Assembly: GCF_008923185.1 (NCBI RefSeq)
Contig: NZ_WBMT01000013.1
Location: forward strand, 124,001-188,000
Reading direction: 5' to 3'
DNA: 64,000 nucleotides
From: Actinomadura rudentiformis
GTDB lineage: Bacteria; Actinomycetota; Actinomycetes; Streptosporangiales; Streptosporangiaceae
Positions 1-8,450 of the stretch are shown here, in pieces. The translations under genes were made by a program, and so were the position numbers. Under the pieces are notes generated by a model, which did no database searches, was not told where the DNA came from, and saw nothing but the letters and a program-made list of their open reading frames with translations. Each line of letters starts with the position of its first letter. Position 1 is the first letter of the stretch.

Positions 1-1233
1 CCGGTCCTTGATCTTCGCGACGACCGGCGCCGCGGCGTCCAGGGCGGCCAGCCTCCCCTCGGCGGTGTCCAGATTGTGTTGCGAGATGGCACTGCGCACC
101 GCGAACTCGAAGAGGGGCTGGCGGGAGGCGACCAGGTCGCGGACGGCCGCGTCGCCATGACGGATCCGCAGGTCACAGGGATCAAGCCCGTCCGCCTGCA
201 CGGCCACGAACGTCTGCGTCACGAACTTCTGCTCGTCGGCGAACGCCCGCAGCGCCGCCTTCTGCCCGGCCGAGTCCCCGTCGAACGTGAAGATCACTTC
301 ACCGCGGAACTCGTCCTGGTCCATCAGCAGCCGCCGGAGGATCTTGATGTGGTCGTCTCCGAAGGACGTCCCGCACGTGGCGATGGCGGTCGGGATCCCG
401 CTCAGATGGCAGGCCATCACATCGGTGTAGCCCTCGACGACCACGGCCTGCCGCCGCCGCGCGATCTCCTTCTTGGCCAGGTCCGCCCCGTACAGCACCG
501 AGCTCTTGTGGAAGATCGGCGACTCGGGCGTGTTGAGGTACTTCGGCCCGTCGTCATCCTCGTAGAGCTTCCGGGCACCGAACCCGATCACGTCCCCGCT
601 CAGATCCCGGATCGGCCACATCAGCCGCCCCCGGAAGCGGTCCATCGGCCCCCGCCGGCCCTCCTTGGCCAGCCCGCCCGCGATCAGCTCCTTGTCGGCG
701 AAGCCCCGCCCGCGCAGGTGCCGGACCAGCCCCTCCCACTCCCGGGGCGCGAACCCCACCCCGAAGTGAGCCGCGTCCGAAGCCTCGAATCCCCGCTCCG
801 ACAGGAACTTCCGGCCGATGATCGCCTCAGCGCCGTTCAGCTGCTCGGCATAGAACTCCGCCGCCGCCTTGTGCGCCTCGACCAGCCGGGCCCGCTGCCC
901 GCCGTCCTGCCGGGGCGTGAACCCGCCCTCCTCGTACCGCAGCTGGATCCCGGCCTTGGCCGCGAGCCGCTCCACCGCCTCCGAGAACGACAGGTGATCG
1001 ATCTCCTGGACGAACTTGATGACGTCGCCGCCGACGCCGCAGCCGAAGCAGAAGTAGAGATTGCGGGCGGGCGTCACGTTGAACGACGGCGACTTCTCGT
1101 CATGGAACGGGCACAGCCCCTTGAGGTTGCCCCCGCCCGCACTCCGGAGCTGGAGGTACTCGCCGATGACCTCGGCGATGGGTGATCGCTCCCGTACGAG
1201 CGCGATGTCCTCATTACGAATCCGGCCTGCCAC
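1..1233 (-). CDS. dnaG: DNA primase DnaG, N-terminal 411 residues (gene runs off the window start)
   Basis: Makes the RNA primers for chromosome replication at the fork. The visible part has the CHC2 zinc finger near the N-terminus (C41, H44, C62, C65 in CPFHDEKS...FCFGCG), then the primase core, then a TOPRIM domain with VVVEGYTDVMA and the acidic TFDGDSAG motif that binds the catalytic metals. The start is a GTG at 1233 (MAGRIRNEDIALVRERS), the expected DnaG N-terminus. The C-terminal helicase-interaction region lies outside the window. It is divergent from the gene at 1386; the 150 nt between holds a three-copy repeat. Identification is secure. Confidence 0.97.
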   Translation of the reverse strand, partial: MAGRIRNEDIALVRERSPIAEVIGEYLQLRSAGGGNLKGLCPFHDEKSPSFNVTPARNLYFCFGCGVGGDVIKFVQEIDHLSFSEAVERLAAKAGIQLRYEEGGFTPRQDGGQRARLVEAHKAAAEFYAEQLNGAEAIIGRKFLSERGFEASDAAHFGVGFAPREWEGLVRHLRGRGFADKELIAGGLAKEGRRGPMDRFRGRLMWPIRDLSGDVIGFGARKLYEDDDGPKYLNTPESPIFHKSSVLYGADLAKKEIARRRQAVVVEGYTDVMACHLSGIPTAIATCGTSFGDDHIKILRRLLMDQDEFRGEVIFTFDGDSAGQKAALRAFADEQKFVTQTFVAVQADGLDPCDLRIRHGDAAVRDLVASRQPLFEFAVRSAISQHNLDTAEGRLAALDAAAPVVAKIKDR

Positions 1234-1294
1234 GGCGGCGAGTCTAATGTCGCCCCACGACATCCGGTGCATCACGTCAGAACACGTGCTCCCC

Positions 1295-1364
1295 GGTCAC
1301 CGCCCGTGATCAGGCCCGGTCACCGCCCGTGGTCAGGCTCCGCCGTCACTGCCCGTGGCCAGGA
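1295..1364. repeat. Three degenerate tandem copies of a ~24-nt unit
   Basis: Copies begin near 1295, 1319 and 1344. Each has the core GGTCACCGCCCGTG or a one-to-two base variant, followed by GATCAGG or GGTCAGG-like bases. It lies in the divergent intergenic region between dnaG and the glycolipid-binding gene. The first two copies are the closest; the third has diverged. Confidence 0.75.
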
Positions 1365-1373
1365 CGCACGCCC

Positions 1374-1379
1374 TAGCGT
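1374..1379 (+). promoter_or_regulatory. -10 element TAGCGT for a probable leaderless mRNA
   Basis: TAGCGT ends 6 nt before the ATG at 1386, so transcription should start at or next to the start codon. GAGGGG directly abuts the ATG and is too close to act as a ribosome binding site. No clear -35 was seen. Confidence 0.45.
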
Positions 1380-1385
1380 GAGGGG

Positions 1386-2003
1386 ATGACGTCGATCGTG
1401 TGGGTCAAACCTGAAGGGGCCGAGCTGGCCGAAGTCGATCTCGGGAAAGGGCGGTTGCGGGCCACAGGGTCGGCCATCGGCGGGGATCCGCTGCCCTACC
1501 GGCTGGAGTACGAGCTGACCACGGGCGAGCGGTGGATCACGGCTCGGCTGCTGGTGGAGGCGTCCGGGGAGGGCTGGCGGCGGTCGCTGGAGCTGATCAA
1601 CCGGCCGGAGGGCGAGTGGACCGTCAGCGCGAAGGCGGAGGGGCGTGTGGCGGAGGGATACGCGGAGTTGCCTCCGCCCGGCGGGGACGCGGCGGCGCTG
1701 GCGGGAGCTCTGGATTGTGATCTGGGGTTGTCGCCGCTGACCAACACGATGCCGGTGCTCCGGGGTGGGTTTCTGGAGGGCGGAAGGGCGGAGCACCTGA
1801 TGGCCTGGGTGTCGGTGCCGGATCTGGTGGTGACGCCGTCCCGGCAGACGTATCGGCACGTCCGCCGGGGCGTCGTCAACTATGCGGATGATGGGTTCAC
1901 CGAGGACATCGTCTTCGGGCCGGATGGGATCGTGGAGGACTACCCGTCGATCGGGCGCAGGGTCAGACCGTCCGGCATCGAACCGCGCCCCGTCACACCC
2001 TGA
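1386..2003 (+). CDS. Putative glycolipid-binding domain protein (DUF1089 type)
   Basis: 205 aa, no signal peptide and no membrane segment. The sequence pattern fits the DUF1089 / putative glycolipid-binding family: N-terminal VWVKPEGAELAEVDL, RLEYELTTGERWITARL in the first third, and a Trp/Tyr-rich C-terminal half with QTYRHVRRGVVNYADDGF. The fold is thought to bind glycolipids, but no enzyme activity is established for the family. The ATG at 1386 lies 6 nt after a -10-like TAGCGT. Its 3' end overlaps the convergent M20 hydrolase gene by 11 nt. The family call rests on remembered sequence character only. Confidence 0.7.
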   Translation: MTSIVWVKPEGAELAEVDLGKGRLRATGSAIGGDPLPYRLEYELTTGERWITARLLVEASGEGWRRSLELINRPEGEWTVSAKAEGRVAEGYAELPPPGGDAAALAGALDCDLGLSPLTNTMPVLRGGFLEGGRAEHLMAWVSVPDLVVTPSRQTYRHVRRGVVNYADDGFTEDIVFGPDGIVEDYPSIGRRVRPSGIEPRPVTP

Positions 2004-3528
2004 AGCGTTCGAACAGGCGGTACATGAAGTCGGTGCCCTGGCTGAGCGCGGCGACGGAGATCCGCTCGTCGTTGCCGTGCATGCCGATGAGCTGGTCGTT
2101 GTCCAGGACGTACGGGTAGACGCCGTAGCCGGGGACGCCGCGGGACGTCCACGGCGACAGGCTCGTCCCTGCTTCGAACAGGGCCGGGGCAAAGGCCGCC
2201 TGGGGATAGGTCTTGCCCGCCGCGTCCTTGATCGCGGTGAAGAGCGGGCTGTCGATGGACGAGGGCGGCTTGGCGAACGTCTCGTCCAGGCGCTTGAGGG
2301 CGGCCTCCTCGGTCTCGCCGGCGCTGCTGACCAGCGTGACCTGGACGTCGCGGTCGGCGAGGAGGCGGCGGACCTGGGCCAGGAAGTCACGCGGACGCTG
2401 GCCGCCGGGAACGCCCCGGCAGTTGATGCGGACGGTCGCCGAAGACGGGATGACGTTCTCCTTGTAGCCCGCGTCCTCGATCACGAACGCGTGGGTCGTG
2501 CGGAGGAGGGCGCGGTGCAGCCAGGGATAGGAGCTGCGCTTGACGACGAGGGCGGCGGCCCGTTCCCGGGAGGGGCCGGACTTGGCGTTCAGAAGCAGTT
2601 CGATGGCGCGTTTGAACGGACGGTCATCGGTGGCGCGGGCCAGGGCGGCGAAGTATTCGCGGGTGACCGGGGTGAGCGTGACGGGGGCCAGCCAGCTGTC
2701 GAGTTCCGCGATCGCGCGCGACAGCTTGGCGATGGCCGAGTCGGGGTTGGGTTTGGAGCTGTGCGTCGCGGTGCCGTCGGCCACCAGGTCGAGGTTGAAG
2801 TAGACCTTGTCCTGGCGGGTGACGGTGATGAGCATCGGGGTCGTGCGGTCCTTCTGGGCGAGGAACCAGCCGCCCTCGGTGAGCACCATGCCCGCGTCGA
2901 TCTTGTTCCAGTGGTTCTCGGCGAGCCAGCGGGAGCCGTACGGGCCCGCCTCCTCGTCGCAGTCGGTGAGGACGATGATGTCGCGGTCGAAACGGCCCTT
3001 CTCGTTGAGATGGCGGAGCAGGGCGGCGATGAACGCGGCGTTGGCGCCCTTCATGTCCAGCGCGCCACGGCCGTAGATCTCGCCGTCCTTGACCACGCCC
3101 GCGAACGGGTCGACGGTCCATTTCGAACGTTCCACCGGGACGACGTCGGAATGGCCGAGCAGCAGGAGCGGCGCGGCGCTCGTGGTGCCGCGAATGCGGG
3201 CGATCAGGTGGACGTTGTCCTTCTTGGGGGTCGGGATGATCTCGGCGGCGACGTCGGCGGCCTCCCACATGGCCTTGAGCATCTCGGCGTGCGGCCGGGT
3301 GACGCCGCCCTCCCCGAAGTTCTGGGTGTCGAACGCGAGCATCTTCTTCAGGAGGGCGAGGGGGTCGAGGTCGGCGGGAGCGATGGCCGGTGCGGTGCGG
3401 GCGATGGCTGAGCCGCCGCCGATGGCCAGGCCGCCCGCGATGAGGGCGGCGCCGGCCCCGGTACGGCCGAGGAAGGCGCGGCGGGTGAGGGCGGCGAGAT
3501 TCGGCGGGGTCGAGGGGAGCTCTGACAT
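1993..3528 (-). CDS. Tat-exported M20 family metallo-hydrolase (peptidase/deacylase)
   Basis: Dizinc hydrolase of the M20/ArgE/DapE/carboxypeptidase family, 511 aa, predicted to cleave amide or peptide bonds outside the cytoplasm. The N-terminus has a twin-arginine signal (RRAFLGRTGAGAALIAGG, residues 16-33) followed by a hydrophobic stretch. Metal-site motifs: GHSDVVP with H126 and D128, GRGALDMKG with bridging D158, DEEAG with catalytic/ligand E192-E193, and a later dimerisation domain. Start ATG at 3528 is preceded by AAGGAGATCC, a good ribosome binding site. It lies downstream of the amine oxidase/RidA pair on the same strand, so the three may form one exported amino-compound degradation unit. 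The substrate cannot be read from sequence. Confidence 0.9.
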   Translation of the reverse strand: MSELPSTPPNLAALTRRAFLGRTGAGAALIAGGLAIGGGSAIARTAPAIAPADLDPLALLKKMLAFDTQNFGEGGVTRPHAEMLKAMWEAADVAAEIIPTPKKDNVHLIARIRGTTSAAPLLLLGHSDVVPVERSKWTVDPFAGVVKDGEIYGRGALDMKGANAAFIAALLRHLNEKGRFDRDIIVLTDCDEEAGPYGSRWLAENHWNKIDAGMVLTEGGWFLAQKDRTTPMLITVTRQDKVYFNLDLVADGTATHSSKPNPDSAIAKLSRAIAELDSWLAPVTLTPVTREYFAALARATDDRPFKRAIELLLNAKSGPSRERAAALVVKRSSYPWLHRALLRTTHAFVIEDAGYKENVIPSSATVRINCRGVPGGQRPRDFLAQVRRLLADRDVQVTLVSSAGETEEAALKRLDETFAKPPSSIDSPLFTAIKDAAGKTYPQAAFAPALFEAGTSLSPWTSRGVPGYGVYPYVLDNDQLIGMHGNDERISVAALSQGTDFMYRLFERFRV

Positions 3529-3551
3529 GGATCTCCTTGTTTCCAGGCGGG

Positions 3552-3581
3552 TCGGGCCATGTCGGATCGGGCCATGTCACC
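3552..3581 (-). repeat. 15-nt tandem repeat, two copies, at the 3' end of the RidA-like gene
   Basis: TCGGGCCATGTC occurs at 3552-3563 and 3567-3578 (period 15). Read in gene direction the first unit starts at the TGA stop of the RidA-like gene; the second has CGA in place of the stop. Confidence 0.75.
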
Positions 3582-4248
3582 GGTGCCGGAAGGCGGCGAC
3601 CACCTCCACTTCGACGAGCCAGCCGGGCACGGGAAGGTTCTCGATCTCGATGGTCACGCGGGACGGCCGGGCCGGGTTGACGAACATCGGCGGTGCCGGG
3701 GCGGCGCTGCCGAGGGGAACGTCGATCGCCTTGCCGGTCGCCAGGTCGGTGTTGGCGAAGAACTGGCGGTACGCGCGGTTCCACCCGGCGAAGTCGGCGG
3801 CCGCCGCGCCGGGCGGGTTCGACAGGTACGCCCGCATCGAGATCACATCCTTCGGCGTGAGGCCCTGCACCTTCAGGTTGTCGGTGATCTGCTTCAAAAC
3901 ATTGATCGCTTGCGCCTCGGTTGTCGAGACCCCCGGGGGCAGTGTGCCTCCCGGGAAATCGATGTACCGCTCAGGTGTGCCGGCGGGCGCGGCCGGGTTG
4001 GCGTCCCTCGGGCCGAGGCCGCTGGAGGTGTACGTGGCGACGAGGGCGCCGGTGGCGACGCCGTTGGCGATGGAAGGGTTGGTCTGGCCGGGCGGCAACG
4101 CCGGGCGGACCTCGGTGAGCCTGGGCGGCCGGACGGGCTTGTCGGGTGCGGCCGAGGCCCCTCCCCCGGCGGCGAGGAGGGCGGTCGTGGCGACGGTGAC
4201 GAAGCCGCCAATGAGGATCCTGCGCACAGTCATCATCCCTTCGGTCAT
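3577..4248 (-). CDS. Exported RidA/YjgF-family protein
   Basis: 223 aa, longer than the usual ~130-aa RidA because of an N-terminal Sec-type signal (VRRILIGGFVTVATTALLAA, then SAAPDK) and an insert. RidA proteins hydrolyse reactive enamine/imine intermediates. Family landmarks near the C-terminus are NPARPSRVTIEIENLP followed by LVEVEVVAAF, including the Arg that binds the substrate carboxylate in RidA. The start at 4248 is chosen because its ATG overlaps the TGA of the upstream amine oxidase (ATGA), which indicates translational coupling; the ATG at 4236 is the alternative. Coupling to an oxidase that produces imines makes imine or enamine hydrolysis a sensible inferred role, here outside the membrane. 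Confidence 0.85.
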   Translation of the reverse strand: MTEGMMTVRRILIGGFVTVATTALLAAGGGASAAPDKPVRPPRLTEVRPALPPGQTNPSIANGVATGALVATYTSSGLGPRDANPAAPAGTPERYIDFPGGTLPPGVSTTEAQAINVLKQITDNLKVQGLTPKDVISMRAYLSNPPGAAAADFAGWNRAYRQFFANTDLATGKAIDVPLGSAAPAPPMFVNPARPSRVTIEIENLPVPGWLVEVEVVAAFRHR

Positions 4249-5852
4249 CCCTGGAGCACGCGCTGGTGGAGTTCGGTGACCACCTTGCGGGCCGACTCGA
4301 ACGAGCCGTGCTGCCAGGCGATCTCGTAGCTGAGCCAGTCGCCGGCGTAGTAGACGTTGCCCTGCGGTGCGCAGAGGAGCTTGTACTCGGCACCGCGGCT
4401 GGGCCAGGAGATCCAGCCGCCTTCGATGTGCGGCTGGCGGATCCACGCGATGGAGGCCGAGGCCGCGATTCCCTGGCGGTACTTGTCGCCGTGGATCTTG
4501 GCGCCCATGTCGAGGGCGCGGCTGAGCCGTCCGGCGTGGTCGAGCCGGGCGTAGGCGTCGGCGTTGGCACCGAAGTTGTAATAGCCGACGAGCAGGCCGC
4601 GGCGCCCGTGATGGCCCGTCGACGGGTACCAGATCGTGGAGATGTCGAGGTCGGTGTTGGTGATGCCGCCGTAGATGTTGTCGTCGCGTTCCCACCAGCG
4701 GCTGCGGTACTCCATCCCGATCTTCCCGGTGGACACCGCGACCGGGGTCTTCAGCGCCGCCTGGACCGGCGCGCCGAGGTTGTGCGGGATCTTCGCCAGG
4801 ATCTGCGGTGGCAGCGTGGCGACGCAGAAGTCGGCCTCGATCTTGCGGGTGCGACCGTCCCGCTCGTACTCCACCGCGACGCCGGACGCCAGGTTGGTGA
4901 TCTTGCTGACCTTGGCGCCGGTGCGGATCCGCCCGTGCCCGACGGCCTTGGCCAGCGCCCGCGGGATGGCGTCCATGCCGCCGACCGGCTGGAACATCAG
5001 CATCGCCTGGCTGTAACCGAACTCGAACGAGAAGTACCTCCCCACCCCGCTGGCGAACACGTCGCTCAGCGAGGGCGGCGGCCCCAGCAGCGTGCCCGCC
5101 GTCTCCCCCGCACCCGGGTCGATCGAGTACCCGCGCCGGTCGCCACCTGTGTACGCGAAGCCATTGGTCTTACTGCCGATGGCCCCGAACCCCGACAGGA
5201 ACGACAGCAGCCGCTCCTTGTCGGTGGAGGTCAGCCGCTGGTCGAGCGCCCCCTGGTCGGTCGCCTTGGCCAGCAGCTCGGAGATGTAGCCGTAAACGTC
5301 GGCCTTGGCGGTACGCCACTTCACCGGGGCCTTCATCCCGGACGACTCGTTGTAGACGTAGGCCTCGGCGTTGGAGTTGGTGAAGACCTCCAGTGGAACG
5401 CCGAGCTCGCGGCAGTAGTCCATGGTGGTCATCCACTGCGCGATGCGTGCGGGACCCGCGTTCATGTACGTGTCGCCGCTGAACCCGATGCGCTGCGTCG
5501 CACCGCCGATCTCCGTGAGCCGGTCTCCGCCGCGCAACGTGCGGTTGCGGCCGCCTATCCGGTCCTGCGCCTCAAGGACCGTCACCTGGTAGCCGGCCTT
5601 GCCCAGCTCGTACGCGGTGGCCAGTCCGGCGACACCGGCGCCGAGCACCACGACCTTCGCGGCGGCGCGGCCGCGCAGCCGGAAGTCGGAGGCCTGCGGA
5701 GGCTGGAAGGGAACCTTCGTTGTGGCTTCGGCGCTGGGTGCCAGGCCGAGCGCACCCATGGTGGCGAACATCGCGCCCGCCCCACCCGTGGCCCCGACCC
5801 GGGTAAGGAAGCCGCGTCTGCTGACGCCCTGGGATTCTGCCGAAATCGGCAT
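4245..5852 (-). CDS. Tat-exported FAD-dependent amine oxidase (monoamine / L-amino-acid oxidase type)
   Basis: 535 aa. Oxidises an amine or amino acid to the imine with H2O2 production. The twin-arginine signal SRRGFLTRVGATGGAGAMFA (residues 11-30) is followed by an AEA-type cleavage region. The dinucleotide-binding motif VVVLGAGVAGLATAYELGKA (67-86) and the amine-oxidase GGR motif (100-102) bind FAD. The C-terminal YYAGDWLSYEIAWQHGSFES is the conserved FAD-covering end. ATG at 5852 has GGAGGTG seven nt upstream. It is first in a unit with the RidA-like gene (4-nt overlap). The substrate class (monoamine versus L-amino acid) is not decidable here. Confidence 0.92.
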   Translation of the reverse strand: MPISAESQGVSRRGFLTRVGATGGAGAMFATMGALGLAPSAEATTKVPFQPPQASDFRLRGRAAAKVVVLGAGVAGLATAYELGKAGYQVTVLEAQDRIGGRNRTLRGGDRLTEIGGATQRIGFSGDTYMNAGPARIAQWMTTMDYCRELGVPLEVFTNSNAEAYVYNESSGMKAPVKWRTAKADVYGYISELLAKATDQGALDQRLTSTDKERLLSFLSGFGAIGSKTNGFAYTGGDRRGYSIDPGAGETAGTLLGPPPSLSDVFASGVGRYFSFEFGYSQAMLMFQPVGGMDAIPRALAKAVGHGRIRTGAKVSKITNLASGVAVEYERDGRTRKIEADFCVATLPPQILAKIPHNLGAPVQAALKTPVAVSTGKIGMEYRSRWWERDDNIYGGITNTDLDISTIWYPSTGHHGRRGLLVGYYNFGANADAYARLDHAGRLSRALDMGAKIHGDKYRQGIAASASIAWIRQPHIEGGWISWPSRGAEYKLLCAPQGNVYYAGDWLSYEIAWQHGSFESARKVVTELHQRVLQG

Positions 5853-6050
5853 GGAACACCTCCAAGATCTCTCAGAGGGAGTCTTGGATCGGTCCGTTTC
5901 ACCAAATGCTCCGTTTTGTAATAGCGACGTTTCCGGATGCCGTTGCCGTGGTGTGAGGCGGATATGACGGTCGTGTTTCGGACGACACAGGCTTGTGAAT
6001 TGGCTGTTAAAGCGCGGGCCGTGCCGTTCCGCCGCCGCTCGTGCCGCGGC

Positions 6051-6056
6051 TAGCGT
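6051..6056 (+). promoter_or_regulatory. -10 element TAGCGT of the urease operon
   Basis: TAGCGT ends 6 nt before the GTG of ureA at 6063, and no ribosome binding site precedes ureA, so the operon mRNA is probably leaderless. The 210-nt divergent region 5853-6062 otherwise shows no gene. Confidence 0.5.
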
Positions 6057-6062
6057 GCAAGA

Positions 6063-6365
6063 GTGCTGATCACCCCACACGAGCAGGAACGTCTGCTGAT
6101 CCATGTGGCCGCGCAGGTGGCCCGGGACCGGCGGGCGCGCGGACTGCGGCTCAACCATCCCGAGGCGACCGCCATCATCGCGGTGCACATCCTGGAGGGC
6201 GCCCGCGACGGGCGCACCGTGGCCGAGCTCATGGAGTCGGGCCGCACCGTGCTCTCACGTGAGGACGTCATGGAGGGCATCCCGGAGATGCTGGACTCCG
6301 TCCAGATCGAGGCGACCTTCCCCGACGGCACCAAGCTCGTCACCGTGCACAGGCCGATCCCATGA
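6063..6365 (+). CDS. ureA: Urease subunit gamma
   Basis: 100 aa, the standard length. Smallest structural subunit of the cytoplasmic nickel urease that hydrolyses urea to ammonia and carbamate. Starts MLITPHEQERLLIHVAAQVA and contains RGLRLNHPEATAIIA and SREDVMEGIPEML, all canonical UreA. First gene of the operon ureABCFGD. Its TGA overlaps the ATG of ureB by 4 nt. The start is GTG, apparently leaderless. Confidence 0.98.
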   Translation: MLITPHEQERLLIHVAAQVARDRRARGLRLNHPEATAIIAVHILEGARDGRTVAELMESGRTVLSREDVMEGIPEMLDSVQIEATFPDGTKLVTVHRPIP

Positions 6366-6673
6366 TTCCCGGTGAGGTCGTTCCCGGTGCCGAGCCGGTG
6401 GAGCTCAACCCTGGCCGCCCGCGCGTCGCCGTCACCGTGGTCAACACCGGCGACCGGCCCGTGCAGGTCGGCTCGCATTACCACTTCGCCGTGGCCAACC
6501 CGGCCCTCGACTTCGACCGCGAGGCCGCCTGGGGCCATCGTCTCGACGTGCCCGCCGGTACGGCCGTGCGGTTCGAGCCCGGCATGACGCGCGAGGTCTC
6601 GCTCGTACCCCTGGCCGGGCATCGCGTCGTCCCCGGCCTGCGCCCGGAGAAGGCAGGACCCCTCGATGACTGA
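6362..6673 (+). CDS. ureB: Urease subunit beta
   Basis: 103 aa, typical of UreB. Contains the conserved IPGEVVPG start, GDRPVQVGSHYHFAVANPAL and a C-terminal half FDREAAWGHRLDVPAGTAVRFEPG. Forms the (UreABC)3 holoenzyme with UreA and UreC. Starts inside the ureA stop (ATGA). It overlaps the annotated ureC start by 8 nt if the long ureC form is used. Confidence 0.98.
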   Translation: MIPGEVVPGAEPVELNPGRPRVAVTVVNTGDRPVQVGSHYHFAVANPALDFDREAAWGHRLDVPAGTAVRFEPGMTREVSLVPLAGHRVVPGLRPEKAGPLDD

Positions 6674-8450
6674 TCCCACGCTGCCTGATCCCGCAGGGCC
6701 TGGCTCCGCAGGGCCTGCTCCCATGAGGCTGTCCCGGGCCCGCTATGCCGAGCTGTACGGCCCGACCGCCGGTGACCGGGTGCGGCTCGCCGACACCGAC
6801 CTGCTGATCGAGGTGACCGAGGACCGCAGCCGCGGCCCGGCGGGCGCGGGCGACGAGGCGGTGTTCGGCGGCGGCAAGGTGATCCGCGAGTCGATGGGCC
6901 AGGCGCGGACGACGCGCGCCGAGGGTGCGCTCGACCTGGTCATCACCGGCGCGGTCGTCCTCGATCACTGGGGCGTCGTCAAGGCGGACGTCGGGATCCG
7001 CGACGGCCGCGTCGTGGCGCTCGGCAAGGCGGGCAACCCCGACACCATGGACGGCGTCCATCCCGACCTCGTGATCGGCCCGTCCACCGAGGTCCTCGCG
7101 GGGAACGGCAAGATCCTGACCGCGGGCGCCGTCGACTCCCACGTGCACCTGATCTGCCCGCAACTGATCGAGGAGGCGCTCGGCGCGGGCGTGACCACGC
7201 TCGTCGGCGGCGGCACCGGCCCGGCGGAGGGCACCAAGGCCACGACCGTGACCGGTGCCTGGTACCTGCACCGCATGCTGGAGGCACTCGACACCTGGCC
7301 GGTGAACGTGGCGCTGCTCGGCAAAGGCAACACCGTCAGCGCGGACGCCCTGTGGGAGCAGCTGCGCGCGGGGGCATCCGGTTTCAAGCTGCATGAGGAC
7401 TGGGGCACGACGCCCGCCGCCATCGACGCGTGCCTGCGCGTCTGCGAGGAATCGGGAGTGCAGGCGGCGCTGCACTCCGACACCCTGAACGAGGCCGGGT
7501 ACGTCGAGTCCACGCTGGAGGCCATCGGCGGCCGCGGCATCCACGCCTACCACACCGAGGGCGCGGGCGGCGGTCACGCCCCGGACATCATCACCGTCGC
7601 CGCGCACCCGAACGTCCTGCCGTCGTCCACCAACCCGACGCGCCCGCACACGGTCAACACCCTCGACGAGCACCTCGACATGCTGATGGTGTGCCATCAC
7701 CTCAACCCGTCGGTGCCGGAGGACCTGGCGTTCGCCGAGTCGCGGATCCGCCCGACGACGATGGCGGCCGAGGACATCCTGCACGACCTCGGCGCGATCT
7801 CGATGATCGGCTCGGACTCCCAGGCCATGGGCCGCATCGGCGAGACCGTCATCCGCACCTGGCAGACCGCCCACGCCATGAAGAAGCGCCGCGGCACGCT
7901 CCCCGGCGACGGCGGTCCCACCAGCCCGGCCGACAATCTGCGCGCCCGCCGCTATGTCGCCAAGTACACGATCAACCCCGCGATCGCGCACGGTCTCGAC
8001 GGCGAGGTCGGCTCCGTCGAGCCCGGCAAGCTGGCCGATCTCGTCCTGTGGGACCCGGCGTTCTTCGGCGTGCGCCCGCAGGTGGTGCTGAAGGGCGGCA
8101 TGATCGCCTGGGCCGCGATGGGCGACGCCAACGCCTCCATCCCCACCCCGCAGCCCGTGCTCCCCCGGCCGATGTTCGGGGCGGCGCCCGCCGTCGCCGC
8201 CGCGACGTCCGTTCACTTCGTGTCGCAGGCCGCCCTGGACGACGACCTGGCGTCGCGCCTCGACGTCCGGCGCGCTCTCGTTCCGGTCAAGAACACACGC
8301 CGCCTCACCAAGGCGGACATGCCGCTGAACGACGCGCTGCCTCGCATCGAAGTGGACCCGGACACGTTCACCGTCTCCATCGACGGCGACGAGGTGGAGC
8401 CCGCACCCGCCACGGAGCTGCCGATGGCCCAGCGCTACTTCCTGTTCTGA
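6666..8450 (+). CDS. ureC: Urease catalytic subunit alpha
   Basis: 594 aa; carries the dinuclear nickel site. Visible residues: HVHLICPQ with ligands H159 and H161, GFKLHEDWG with the carbamylated bridging lysine K241, H270 (ALHSDTLNE), H296 (AYHTEGAGGGH), the flap MVCHHLNPS with C343 and catalytic H344/H345, and the late Asp ligand in GSDSQAMGRIG. The first 20 residues are an unusual Pro/Gly/Ala extension built partly from a 15-nt direct repeat; the ATG at 6723 (MRLSRARYAELYGPTAGD) is a credible alternative start that gives a standard N-terminus. Ends in TGATG overlap with ureF. Confidence 0.98.
   Translation: MTDPTLPDPAGPGSAGPAPMRLSRARYAELYGPTAGDRVRLADTDLLIEVTEDRSRGPAGAGDEAVFGGGKVIRESMGQARTTRAEGALDLVITGAVVLDHWGVVKADVGIRDGRVVALGKAGNPDTMDGVHPDLVIGPSTEVLAGNGKILTAGAVDSHVHLICPQLIEEALGAGVTTLVGGGTGPAEGTKATTVTGAWYLHRMLEALDTWPVNVALLGKGNTVSADALWEQLRAGASGFKLHEDWGTTPAAIDACLRVCEESGVQAALHSDTLNEAGYVESTLEAIGGRGIHAYHTEGAGGGHAPDIITVAAHPNVLPSSTNPTRPHTVNTLDEHLDMLMVCHHLNPSVPEDLAFAESRIRPTTMAAEDILHDLGAISMIGSDSQAMGRIGETVIRTWQTAHAMKKRRGTLPGDGGPTSPADNLRARRYVAKYTINPAIAHGLDGEVGSVEPGKLADLVLWDPAFFGVRPQVVLKGGMIAWAAMGDANASIPTPQPVLPRPMFGAAPAVAAATSVHFVSQAALDDDLASRLDVRRALVPVKNTRRLTKADMPLNDALPRIEVDPDTFTVSIDGDEVEPAPATELPMAQRYFLF
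6691..6720 (+). repeat. 15-nt in-frame direct repeat in the ureC N-terminus
   Basis: CCGCAGGGCCTG occurs at 6691 and again at 6706. The period is 15 nt, so it adds five residues (repeat of A-G-P-x-S) without changing frame. It lies upstream of the conserved UreC start. Confidence 0.8.

Noticed and set aside
1281..1292. LexA-like palindrome GAACACGTGCTC upstream of dnaG
   Set aside because: It lacks the flanking TCGAAC...GTTCGA pattern of actinobacterial SOS boxes; probably chance.
5998..6016. GlnR-like site before ureA (GTGAATTGGCTGTTAAAG)
   Set aside because: Two or more mismatches to the GlnR half-site pattern and not well placed relative to the predicted -10; too weak to call.
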